A DNA stretch of 64,000 nt, from contig NC_051142.1 of NCBI RefSeq assembly GCF_014839805.1, positions 1,612,001 through 1,676,000 of the forward strand, in the 5' to 3' direction. Source of the stretch: Manduca sexta (Eukaryota > Arthropoda > Insecta > Lepidoptera > Sphingidae). The position numbers were made by a program, and so were the translations under genes. Shown one piece after another: positions 27,356-38,021 of this stretch (positions are counted from its first letter, which is position 1; each line of letters opens with the position of its first letter). A model generated the notes under the pieces. That model had not been told where the DNA came from, ran no database searches, and worked only from the letters and a program-made list of their open reading frames with translations.

Positions 27356-30282
27356 CCCGTGCCCTAATGGCGTGCTCCAGCAAAATTCGGAACTCATACT
27401 GTGACACAGTGAGGACAGTATGTACCTTTAGACGTGTCTAAAAAATTCCATTATTTTATTGTATTAACTTATGTATTAAAAATTATAACATGGATTGTGT
27501 CAATGCTCCATGCAGACAGTTTTCATACTGGTATAGGCAGCTATTTTACATTGATTTGGTACAGCTTAGTTACAATGAACCTTTTCATTGGAACCTATAC
27601 CTATATTCTGTTTGAGTACAAATTGGAAAAACTACTTGTTTACAATATATAAGCACACAAAAGAGTGTCCATGCTATTGGTTGTTGTGACAGAATAAGCA
27701 ATAAGGTTTATGAGATAGTAATAATTATTGTAAAATATAATTTTACACTTTTGTTTTCGTATCCAAGTTGGATTTTAATTTATAATGAGCCCGAGTAGGG
27801 ATAGATGTGTCTATTTTGGTACTCAGATCAGCTGTGACGCCAGCACTTGATCATGGACTAATTACCCGGTTGTGGAGCGCGATGCCAATGGGCGCGAGGG
27901 TGCGCGCGCGGCTTTATGCGGGGCATTGCGCCGGCACGTCGCGGCCGGGGCAGGACGCCGTGCAGTGCTGCAGCGCACACCTAGCACATGCTTGCACCAA
28001 ATTGCTAATGTTTTAACACACTTGTTTAGGACTGTTGGGTTTATTATATCAGTTTATTATAGAAAAATTCACATTTCCATCTATTATACTGTATGTATAC
28101 TGCTTTATTGTAATTACATAGGTTTTTTTATAGCACTTCAAATTAACTACTCAGTCACTGTATTATGTTCACCCCCTTTAAATTAACACGGAATTGGAAG
28201 AGAGTGTAGTCAGTTAGGCAAAACTCTGAAATCAAAAATTTACTCTTATAAAAGTTATTTAAAAAAATTAAAACAAATTATAAAACTGCCCTCGCTTCCA
28301 GTTTCTAATAATATTATTTTTATAATGACAAGGAAATGATAAGGCAAACAAGGTACAGCATTCTGCTAAATTGTATTGTTTTGTCTTTGTATAACTAAAA
28401 AAAACTATGTATTGGCATGCATTGATAGTAAGCCTAAAGATAAATTATATGTTATAGTCTCATTAAAAATAAAAAGATATGCAAGACAATAAAATGACAA
28501 ATTATAAGGCCTGACAGGGTATCTGACTGTGTCAACTCTGGACACTATTCTGATAATGTATACAATTATCACCATGTATTTTTTATTATGCAATATCATC
28601 ATGATTTTTAACTGACTGTCATACATTATTTGTGCTTTATTTTTATGGACCCAGAATGACTCGGGTTCATTTGTTTTATAATAATTATAACTTAGCCAAC
28701 TTTATTAGAAGGTAAAAACTACTAATTAAATTATATATTTCAGTCTACTACCCTGTCCCATGTCTGGTATTTATTCTTTAAAATATTATACAATATATGC
28801 CATAGTAGTATCGATAGATAATTTACAATGAGACTACAACATGTTTTTCATACATACTGTAATTATATATTTTTTGTTTGTTACTATAATAACAATATAT
28901 AATTTCAACCATGTTTACTGTTTATTAAAGGCATGAAGTTGCCTTCATGTGATTTTGTGGCCAATTTTTGCAACACCTGATTTATAAAGCTAAATAAAGC
29001 TTGATTTTATTATTTGTTTATTATTAGTCTATATTCATTTTGAAGTCACAGACAAGAACAGATTCATGTAAAATAGCTGTGCATTGTAGTATTGCATACA
29101 AAGAGTATATTGAAAGATATTTTCTGGTAGACCTAACATAGTGTAACATGCTTTTTATTATAACTACTGGGTTTTATTTTGATACATCTGCCCTGTTGCT
29201 TTCAATCTAAAACTAAGTTGATCCTAAGCATTTATAATTATTTAATTATGTATTATATAAATAAAAATTCTACAGTATTGTACTAAAAGAGAAAAACAGC
29301 ATTTTCTTTATTTTAAATGTTGCTGAAGAAAAGCAAATATTAATTATATACCTAAATAATTATGAGCCCTGTGTTATTCTTCCTAAACCTAGGAATGGGC
29401 CCCGTCTGTAAATAAGAGGAAATTTCTTTGGCTTTTGCCAGTGTTCATCTTTGAGATTTCTATGATGAATTCTCACATATTTTCTCGCAATTTCCAAGGT
29501 TCCAATATATTTTATTCATTTTATAATAATTAACTAACAAGTTAGCACTCAATAATATCTGCTCTGGGATTTGAAGCCAACACCATGGTAAACACAAATT
29601 AGTTTAATGAAACTACCAACATTTCAGTATACAAGCACTATGTAAAGCAAAAAGTCTAGAGCCTATTCTGCGTATGGTTCAACATTTTTATACAATAATA
29701 TATTAGATGTTTGTTCGCGGTTTTGCCCACGTAAAAAGGCTATCTTATTGCAAAATCTCTAAAAACTAGCTTAGTTAATGAGCGCCACCTGTACGTCGCC
29801 AACGCCATCTACTCAAATAATCTATCATATCGAGTCGCGGTAAAGCAATTAGTTCGGCTAAATGCTGTTAGTGTATAAGCAACCCTACCTACTCTATATG
29901 GGTTATGGGATAAAGATATGAACATGAATCGCAAGACACATAGATTAAAAAAAAAGAAATAAATTAAGGCAACACTGAAAGTTAAATATTTTCATTCATA
30001 TTAGGTTTCTTGCTTTTACGTCCGGCTCCGCCGAGTTGCAGGGAGATGGTTTTTACAATCGAATATAGTAACTAGAAAGTAGTAAGTTCTAGAACCTAAA
30101 AAATTAAGCGAACCAACTAGGGCCGATTGCGCACGGTTCCTAACTGATACCAGAATAATCAAAAATCATAGTTTTAAGACCTTAAAAAAAAGAAAATCCG
30201 CTGGAACTAAAACCATACCTACTTACTATACTTAAATTTATTTATGTTCCACATACAGATGTCAAATAATACAATCTCTTTG
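27356..30282. other. Intergenic region between MINDY3 and SNRNP35
   Basis: AT-rich, with no gene supported. It contains the GC-rich island at 27866-28010 (separate entry). An AATAAA lies near 28992, too far from MINDY3 to assign with confidence. The remaining short frames are Ile/Tyr/Leu-rich chance translations. Confidence 0.5.
27866..28010 (+). other. GC-rich island, possibly a fossil or unannotated exon
   Basis: About 145 bp of strongly GC-rich sequence starts abruptly in AT-rich DNA 500 bp after the MINDY3 stop. One plus-strand frame (ATG 27872) reads ERDANGREGARAALCGALRR and on through TPSTCLHQIANVL with coding-like composition, then runs into AT-rich sequence to a stop at 28186. No clean acceptor precedes it. 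It could be a decayed exon, a retrocopied exon fragment or a regulatory island. Confidence 0.25.
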
Positions 30283-30618
30283 AAATAATCTCTCGGCAAA
30301 CTGGCAACACTGGTTAAACGTCAATTCCACTTCCAATTCATTTACCAAGTACATCCATAATCCATATATATTATAATTCTCTTTGACCAAGTATCAAATT
30401 TTCATATATATCATAGAGTAAGTAATATACAAAGTAAGAATATGTATTATAAATAATCTCTCGGCAAACTGGCAACACTGGTTAAACGTCAATTCCACTT
30501 CCAATTCATTTACCAAGTACATCCATAATCCATATATATTATAATTCTCTTTGACCAAGTATCAAATTTTCATATATATCATAGAGTAAGTAATATACAA
30601 AGTAAGAATATGTATTAT
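30283..30618. repeat. Perfect 168-bp tandem duplication
   Basis: 30283-30450 and 30451-30618 are identical as far as I can read, base for base over 168 bp. Each unit holds 'ctcggcaaactggcaacact' and 'gttaaacgtcaattccact'. Identity in freely evolving AT-rich DNA implies a very recent duplication (or an assembly artefact). The array ends 216 bp before the SNRNP35 start codon, so it lies in the promoter region. Confidence 0.9.
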
Positions 30619-30834
30619 AATTATCTTTGCATTTTTCTTCCTTCAATTATTAATCAATACTGATATCCAAATAACATTTATTTTACGTATTTACAATACT
30701 TTTGAAAATGTTATCGGGCTAGTTTAGGGGCTATTGCTCTGGTGACATTTTTGTGATCAAAATAATTTAGCGTATTTTAATTTGTTGGTAAAATTTTTCA
30801 TTTAATAAATAAGTTCTGAAGCAGCTATTTCAAA

Positions 30835-31791
30835 ATGCCTCCAGAGAGAAAGTTTAATAGATTTGCTGGCAGAACATATGATCCAATAAAAATAGCATCT
30901 ATTGATGGTGAGCATAGCTATCAGATAAATTTTGTTAATATTAAATGAATAGAAGAACAGGCACCAAATTCATAATTTTTGTATCAACAGGCACCGACAC
31001 AGAGCCCCACGACCGCGCGGTTGTGAGAGCTATAAACTCAAAATACACACCAAATAAGTCATTAAGAGGAGATCCAAGAAACACATTATTTGTGGGGAGG
31101 CTTAATCCTAGAACTACGGAGGTAAGCCCTAATTCATAATTATTTAATATTAAATACATCCTTATAAAGACTGTAAGAACCTGATAAAGATTGTAGGAAC
31201 TTGCTGGAGCTTCCTGGAACAGTTCACAGCAGGTAGTTCTGGACATAGCATAGGCCAACGTTCTGCTGTGGGCTTCCCGTGGTTGATGATGACGGAATAC
31301 TATTCTATAACTTAAGTTAAATCTTTGGCAATAGGATGCAAGATATTGGGCAGTTTCCTTTCAAAATTGAGCGTAAATAACCATGCTTTATCTCTGAATG
31401 TGTGAATTAGTAACTTTTAATATTGCAGGATACACTTCTTGCAGAATTTGGTGTACATGGGAGAATACTAAAGTGTCGTATAGTGAGAGATATTGTTACT
31501 GGAAATTCTAAACAGTATGCTTTCATTGAATATGATAATGCAAACAATGCACAAAAAGCATATGACAAAATGGACAAGGAGTATATTGATGGGGCAGAGA
31601 TCATTGTGGATTGGGAGGTTGGGAGGCTAATGCGTGGGTGGAAGCCCAGACGGTTGGGTGGGGGATTTGGTGGAAAAAAAGAGTCTGGACAGCTGCGATT
31701 TGGCTGTAGAGACAGACCTTTTTGGGAACCACTGCCTCTTATTGCAGAAACTAACACAAAAAAAGATTTCAATAGACAAAAGAAAAAGTAA
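30835..31791 (+). CDS. SNRNP35: U11/U12 small nuclear ribonucleoprotein 35 kDa protein
   Basis: Three exons: 30835-30907, 30991-31121 and 31429-31791; 188 aa. The protein is a component of the U11/U12 di-snRNP that recognises minor (U12-type) introns in the nucleus. Residues 14-37 (TYDPIKIASIDG|GTDTEPHDRAV) match the vertebrate N terminus. One RRM follows, with RNP2 LFVGRL and RNP1 KQYAFIEY. After it come the family block RRLGGGFGGKKESGQLRF and RDRPF. The human protein is about 246 aa because of an Arg/Glu-rich tail; here the protein stops soon after RDRPF with a short Lys-rich end. Both introns are ordinary GT-AG. An AATAAA overlaps the stop codon (31791-31796) and others lie at 32003-32012. 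Confidence 0.93.
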
Positions 31792-32002
31792 ATAAATAAT
31801 AATCTGGGTGTTCTAGACTCTATACAGAGCACAGTCATTGTTTGTAAATAGTGATTTTGTATTTTTTTATTCTTGATGTCTAAAATAAGTTTCATAAGAA
31901 TTTAAACTGGATATTAAATTATGCATTAGCTTAGAAGAAACTTTTTCAACAGTTTGATTTAAAACATTAATATTGAACCACTTGGTCATGCTGTGTCAAA
32001 AA

Positions 32003-32012
32003 AATAAATAAA
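32003..32012 (+). terminator. Overlapping polyadenylation signals
   Basis: Two overlapping AATAAA hexamers lie 211 bp after the SNRNP35 stop and only about 35 bp before the ATG of the next gene. They probably serve SNRNP35; the earlier AATAAA at 31791 overlaps its stop codon. Confidence 0.35.
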
Positions 32013-32044
32013 AAAGGAACAACAATGAATGACAGTATAAAATA

Positions 32045-33871
32045 ATGTGCAATGTTTTTTGCAAAGAATTCAAAGGTTGGTGTAAATCATTCACAAGAAC
32101 TGAAGCTTTTCTAACCATTTTGGAAGGTTTTCTATTGTTTCTAGTCTTTGGGTTTTTGGTTTTTTTAATACTACATTTTTTGGCATGCCCAAGTGATACA
32201 GAAACTCTGTATAATGTAGAAACTACAACTGCAAAATTAACGACATTTACACCAAAAACTAAAACAAAAACCACTGTTAAATCAACTTTTACATACAATG
32301 CACCTACTACTTTGGCACCTGAATGCACATGGAAACCTTCTGAGAAGACAAAAGCATACATAAAATATTATGAATATAACACAACCACATACAAGTCTGT
32401 TGATACATCAGCAGATATCACAGATTATTCTGAAAGGGACAAAGAAATAGGACATCCAGATGAGAATAAGAAGGACAATGATTCTATAAAAATTAAAGAC
32501 TACAGTTTAAATAGCCAATCTGGAGGAAATAAACATGTGGCAATTAAACTTCAACCAGTGTATGACTATGGTGATGATATTGACTTTAAACCTGATGAAT
32601 CAGATGGAGAGGAAGCTGAGGACCTGTACCAACGCTATGTGCTTGCTCTGGTCAAAGTGAACCCTCCCAGAAACATAATTTTCGGCTGCACACTGACAAT
32701 AGTTACAGAATACTGGACTGTAACTGCTGCAAGCTGTATTGAAGCAATTGAGGAAGTAGATTCCCTGGATTCATTTGTGATGATTGAAGATTATGGTGGA
32801 GTGAGAAAAGGAAGAACACATGTCATTTCTGACGTACAAATACATCCAATGTATGAGGGTGTGAACAAGAGTTATGATCTAACAGCCCTGAAAAGTGAGG
32901 ACAGTTTAATGAGGGGCTCAGGATATGCAGTGGAGCTGCCTAGTCTGATTGACTATTTCATGATAACTATTGGAGAGAGATTAACATTGTTGGGATTTGG
33001 ACCATACAGGTATGTTTTATAATTTACTATAAGTTTGTACTGTGATAGGTAAATCATAATTAAAAATAAATAAAATGAAAAAATGATTATTTTGTATTCA
33101 TAGATTTTTTAGTTCAAAATATCATTGGTTCTTTGGCAATGTTTAGTAAACAGTAGCACCATCCAGAATTATAGGTGATGGATAAATAGGTGCATTTAAT
33201 TAAGTTTCGACGTCGTTCTAATGTATGTCTAACACTAGTATGATAAGGTCCAGGAAATTAAGAAGTGAAGTGAAGAAGAGCGAAATCTGTCCTTTTCACT
33301 TCACTGCACATAGCATACCTCTTCTTGGTCGTAGCATCAGTTGCGGTATATAAGGCGGGGATAAAGAAACGGCGTCACCGCCTATGTAGCTTGAGCTAAA
33401 AAATAACACCAGTGTCGTGGTATTTTTGCGTTATATAATCTTACCACTTATCCAATCTTCACACAATGCATAATGATTTGTAATGTATACAAAAACGAAT
33501 GTTTATATTTTTTTTTCAGAACGATCGACACTGGCCCACTGGGCAAGCGCCTGCACAAGGTGTACGTGTACTCGCTGCCGCCGGCGCAGTGCGCGGCACA
33601 GGCGGAGGCGGAGACGTGGTCGCTGCGGCACCTGTGGGGCGGCGCGGCGGTGCGGCGCGGGCGCTGCGGCGCGGGCGCGCTGTGTGCCGCCGCGCTGCAC
33701 TCCCGCGGGGCGCCCTGCAACTACTGCGCCGGCGCGCCGCTGCTGCGGGGCCCCGCGCTCGTCGGCGTCATGAGTAACAACCAGCAGTGCGGAGTGGCGT
33801 GCGAACCGCAGCTCTATGTCAACATCGCCGAGATTAGGGACTGGTTGGATTTCGTTACTGGCACCAAATAA
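32045..33871 (+). CDS. Membrane-anchored serine protease homologue, catalytically dead
   Basis: Two exons, 32045-33009 and 33520-33871 (phase 2 junction at Arg322), 438 aa. Residues 22-48 form one hydrophobic segment after a short Lys/Arg-containing N terminus, typical of a type II membrane protein. A Thr/Lys-rich, then acidic, stem follows (about 50-190). From about 195 a trypsin-like fold is recognisable: VTAASC around 226-231 stands where proteases have TAAHC, so the catalytic His is Ser; YDLTAL (277-282) keeps the Asp; the GDSGGP box is replaced by CNYCAGAPLL, so the active Ser is missing. There is no RIVGG-type activation site. A role as non-catalytic regulator or binding protein is inferred. 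The second exon is far more GC-rich than the first. An AATAAA overlaps the stop (33867) and another is at 33937. Confidence 0.75.
33010..33519 (+). other. Intron of the protease homologue
   Basis: Runs from a GTATGT donor to a TTTTTTTTCAG acceptor. It holds an 11-bp inverted repeat (33264-33274 with 33295-33305, 'agtgaagtgaa') and an otherwise unremarkable AT-rich sequence. Confidence 0.6.
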
Positions 33872-33879
33872 ATGTTTTA

Positions 33880-34500
33880 TATTCATACCTACACTTTTAT
33901 TTAAAATGTTTATTTGAAAGAGCTCTGAAAAACTCCAATAAAAGAATTTAAAAGAGATGGCTACTGGAGCTACGAGTGCTGTTGCTACCTTCGCTTCCGC
34001 TTGCTACAATCGCTATATTTCTCTATGCTCACGCCTATATCTCTGAAGAAGTAGATACGGGTGCACCTAGTGCACTGTAAAGCTAAGTTCCATCCTATCA
34101 TCTGATAAAGGCACTTATTACTATGCCGTGTTCGAACAAATCAAATTTTATTCATCAATAATTCTAATATTCCGTTTCTTATCATCAAACCCGGGACTAT
34201 AAACTTTACTGGTTTTGCAGCAAAAACTGCCACGAGGTGAGGAGATCACTGAAGCCAACAAAATCCAATACTTTATAGGATCTCTCCCTAAAACATTAGA
34301 TTTATTGAGTACGATAATCATGGTGCATGCATCACTTAAAACTACGAGAATTCTTCAATAATCATAATCAAATCTTGAATTCTCTTCACAATGTTTTTCT
34401 ATTCAGTACGTAACCTTATTTCTGACAGAAAAATGCCATTGAGATGACATAAGTTTTACTACTGCAAAAGCAGCCGAAAAGTACAAAAGATAATATTTTG
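33880..34500. other. Intergenic sequence
   Basis: No gene supported. A 29-codon frame at about 33957 ('gagatggctactggagctac') is too short and repeat-like to call. The polyadenylation signal at 33937-33942 probably serves the upstream protease homologue. Confidence 0.4.
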
Positions 34501-34503
34501 ATC

Positions 34504-34626
34504 ATGAATAAGGCGATGTTGATATGTTCATTGCTGATGGCAGTGTTCGTGGTAGGCAGCATCACGTCGGCCACGCTGCAGATCCTAGCGGCAATGCGCG
34601 GCGAAACCGATGACCATGATGTATAG
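34504..34626 (+). CDS. Candidate 40-aa secreted or membrane micropeptide
   Basis: ATG 34504 opens a 40-codon frame starting MNKAMLICSLLMAVFVVGS and ending MRGETDDHDV. The N terminus has the form of a signal peptide or membrane anchor (Lys, then about 16 hydrophobic residues, then small residues GSITSA suited to cleavage). The rest is a short tail with an acidic end. The codons are richer in G and C than the flanks, and an AATAAA lies at 34732-34737, 106 bp after the stop. I do not recognise it. It could be a complete small gene or the last exon of a spliced one; chance is still possible at this length. Confidence 0.4.
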   Translation: MNKAMLICSLLMAVFVVGSITSATLQILAAMRGETDDHDV

Positions 34627-34731
34627 TGTCGAAAAGGGTTTACCTACTTATCTAATATCACTAAGATCTACTGTATTTTATGTAATTCGATGACTTGTGC
34701 GTATTGTCGACTAAACAGAGAGAACGAATAG

Positions 34732-34737
34732 AATAAA
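34732..34737 (+). terminator. Polyadenylation signal AATAAA
   Basis: Canonical hexamer 106 bp downstream of the micropeptide stop codon, well placed to end a short transcript. Confidence 0.35.
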
Positions 34738-35037
34738 GGATTCACTACTAAGTAACTGACTTTTACTAATATTTACAAAATAATTCCTAAAATATTTATT
34801 ATGGTTTAAAACAAGTGACCATTTTAGTTAATAGGAAGGTAGATATATATTTTAACTTTCCCTATAATTTTAGAAATAATTTGCTCGTTATCAGCAGTAA
34901 ATTGTTTGAAACGAACTGTAATAAAATTTATTTTTAGTAAGTATCGTCTCTATTTTTGTTATATCCTAATGAAACCCGTATCCTCGCTTATCCTCGATTC
35001 TAGATTAAGGAAAAAACTTAAGAGAACGAAGTAAAAT

Positions 35038-35096
35038 ATGGATATTTCGGCCTTTAAAATTTAATATGACGAAATTTTAAAGGCCGAAATATCCAT
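35038..35096. repeat. Perfect hairpin, 25-bp stem, 9-nt loop
   Basis: 35038-35062 ('atggatatttcggccttta' then 'aaattt') is the exact reverse complement of 35072-35096, with the loop 'aatatgacg' between. No gene overlaps. A perfect stem in AT-rich intergenic DNA points to recent origin (fold-back or template switch) or selection as an RNA hairpin. Confidence 0.9.
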
Positions 35097-36622
35097 GATT
35101 ATTAATTATTTTTACGTTTTTCTTTCAACTGCGAGAACTAATCACTAACTAGACGTGAATTTAAATTCTTTACTTGCCAATACTTGTTTAGTTACCCAGA
35201 TTAAAGGTGAAACAAAATGTATGAAAATGGACCTTGAGGTATCGCCTTAACTACTTATTTGGTACACATTTTGTAATAAAATAAGAAAATCTAGGGACCA
35301 GGTACTTGATGGACAATACATTACAAATAATGCAATAGTACGTGAGTCTCCAATAACTAAAATATACTGTTCTTAGTTCACACGAACACAAAATTAATAC
35401 AGGTCCTCAGTTATGACAGCTTTTACCAATGAATGGAAATTGAAGGAAGTTTATATTTCATATAGTTATCCGTGTGTACATCAAATACAAAAAGTAGTAC
35501 GTTTGAGCATATTTATTATACCGGCAGCCCGTCACACAGTGGCGAAATATAGGCGAGCAAGAAAGTGATACGCAGAGGCCATTTTAAATAAACAAAAATT
35601 ATTTTGCGATAAATAAAACACCATTATAAAGCGTAACATAAACAGTTTATTTAAATATATTCCATACGTTGAATTATAATACATTGACAACTAATAGTGC
35701 ATCAACTGCCGTCGAGTTCCGCGTCTAATATACAGACAACAAGCCTTTTTACACACGCTCCCTCGGACCCTCTCACCGCTTCACTAAGGCATTAACATTT
35801 TACACAACCTGTCCCCGCGACCATACAATAATCTGTACACGCTTCTATACAAATGGAAATGTCGATGAGCGAGACTATCGTGTTATTGTCTACCGTTCAT
35901 AGTAAAAGTAATTATTGCACCTACTGACAATGGAATACAGACAAAGATTTTCATTCCTACAGCCGCTGCTACAGACCGGAGGCAAATGTAAACTCATGTT
36001 TTAATATAGGTACTTTTGTAGGAATTTAATGATAATAAAATTTACAAACTATTCGAATTATATAAATTATATAGTTTAATTCTAATACATTGTGCTAGCG
36101 CGATTATTTTTACATAATGTCCGTTAATCCCTTGCCTGCACATCCGAACACAAAGAAAATAAAGACGATAACAAAAAAATTTAATAAAATTGCAATATTT
36201 ATTAATAATAATACATTTAATCTAGAAATCTAATTAAATGATTGAATCGAAATAGTCAATAGAAATATAATTTTAACGAAATACTAAGAAATATGCTTGC
36301 GCGAAGAATAAAGACGATACGCATGTCATATGAAAGGTAAGAAATGAGGATTTAGGAGCACTTTCGGAAGGTGCCAACTTGAATTCGCGCAGATGTTTTT
36401 TAAAATAAATATACCCAAAAGTCCCAGATAGATGACACCACACTACAAGTGCTATATCCTGGATGTCATCTACGAAGGGCTTTATCGTACCCCAAATCAG
36501 AATCTAAAAAAATATTACTATGATTGACTTTCAGAATGTAACGAAAATATTAATGAGCAAAACAAACGTTGTTTATCACAACTATTGAACTATAAGGGCG
36601 CAGCACTCGCGCACACAACAAT
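35097..36622. other. AT-rich intergenic region
   Basis: No coding sequence or structured RNA was recognised. The sequence is AT-rich with short chance frames only. Confidence 0.45.
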
Positions 36623-36699
36623 ATGGCATCCGGTTCATCTGATTTTGATATACTACAGAACAACCAATATTCGAAATATTTAGTGGACCTTGCGTATTG
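36623..36699 (+). CDS. Candidate first coding exon of an unidentified plus-strand gene
   Basis: ATG 36623 in a good context (acaacaatATGG) opens MASGSSDFDILQNNQYSKYL followed by VDLAY, and ends at a good donor TTG|GTAAGA (phase 2). The composition looks like protein. A possible second exon starts after an acceptor at about 36975 (ctggcag|ggcgag) and would stop near 37050. A product of about 51 aa is uncertain. The protein is not recognised, and the region lies just beyond the Sec16 3' end on the opposite strand. Confidence 0.35.
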
Positions 36700-37958
36700 G
36701 TAAGATCCATCAACATGAGCACAGTAAATGGGCAGACTAGGTGTCAGGAGGCCAGTTTTTTTTACTAATTCAATACAGATATTCTAACATATTCAGAATA
36801 CAGAGTAATAACTGTTATATAGACACACACAGTTACAGTTAATTTATTTGTAAAATAATATTCCAAATTACCCACTTTGTACTCCCTGAGCCCCATCCAC
36901 CCATTTTATAATACATTATTAGTTAACATTTTACGTGTCCGGTATTTGCGTCACAATCCCTCCCAGACTGGCAGGGCGAGCCGATATGTCTGTTCATGGC
37001 GTCGTGCTGCGCGATGTATCGAACGTATCGTTCCGTTCACATTTCGTCACTAAACCTGAACTAATAGTACTTAGTTGGTAAGCTTCACAGGAGCGTCGTT
37101 CGTCCACAAGCAGGTCGCTTCTGAACGCACTTATATTTTTAAGTTTTTCAACTGGCACCGATCTTTTCGAAAACATCATAATTTATTCGAAACAACAAAG
37201 AAATTATGTCGAAAAAAAGAAGAAACAATGAAATTGGAAAAACATTTTTTAAATATTACAAAAGTCTGATCAGACTGGTTGATCAAGTATGCTGTATAAA
37301 TCCTAGCTTAAATGGAACTCTACCTTCAAATACAAGATCTCCAGAGACATAGTGAGAACATTCGCCAGTGAGTAACGTGGTGCCTTATAATCGATAGTGA
37401 AACAAGCGCGTTCAGAAACCCCCCGCGTCACAACTAACGAGAAACTATATATACTTCTGTAATATCATTTCGTATGCTATACTATAATTATATAGTTATT
37501 CGTTGTTATCCTCACGCTATTTGTTTATCATATTCAATGTATTTTCAACACAATTTATAGAAAGTGTAAACAAAGTATTTATTGAAGTCTATGAATGTCT
37601 TAAAAATCATACAATATATTGGTACTTAATTTAGAATCAGTTTGTTTACTTTTCTGTGGGATCTATTGTAAAATCGGTTAATTAAGATAGATATATTTTC
37701 ATGATAAAACTTAAATTTATTTCGTCAACAGATTGCTTGGTGTCCTAATACGAAGCGAAACAGATATACAAATAAAATTATAATAATTCTCTTTGAAAAT
37801 ACACATAACATTTGGGCTGCTGTCATGTTCCATTCTCAATGATCATAGCGTGAAGATAACGTTATATTGAAGTAAGGGTAGACACAAGTGTCGATATGTG
37901 ATCATGGATCATAAACGCCATCTGTCGGAGATCATTGGTTGCACGCTCGGAGCCGCCG
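36700..37958. other. 3' flank of Sec16, partly its 3' untranslated region
   Basis: On the minus strand, AATAAA hexamers lie at 37716-37721 and 37578-37583, 240 and 380 bp after the Sec16 stop, so the Sec16 transcript probably ends in this stretch. Beyond them the sequence is AT-rich, with no supported gene apart from the candidate exon continuation near 36976-37050. Confidence 0.4.
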
Positions 37959-38021
37959 CTAGATGCCGCTGCGGTACTGTTCGTCCTCGCCCGGCATCTG
38001 GGACGGGTCGTAGATGCCCCC
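37959..38021 (-). CDS. Sec16: Sec16 exon 27 (last coding exon)
   Basis: Acceptor caacag, phase 0. Encodes GGIYDPSQMPGEDEQYRSGI followed by TAG at 37959-37961. Confidence 0.9.
   Translation of the reverse strand, partial: GGIYDPSQMPGEDEQYRSGI

Noticed and set aside
33448..33886. Several overlapping frames on both strands over the GC-rich second exon of the protease homologue
   Set aside because: Only the plus-strand frame joined at 33520 continues the protease fold and ends in a WLDFV-like C-terminal helix; the others are shadows.
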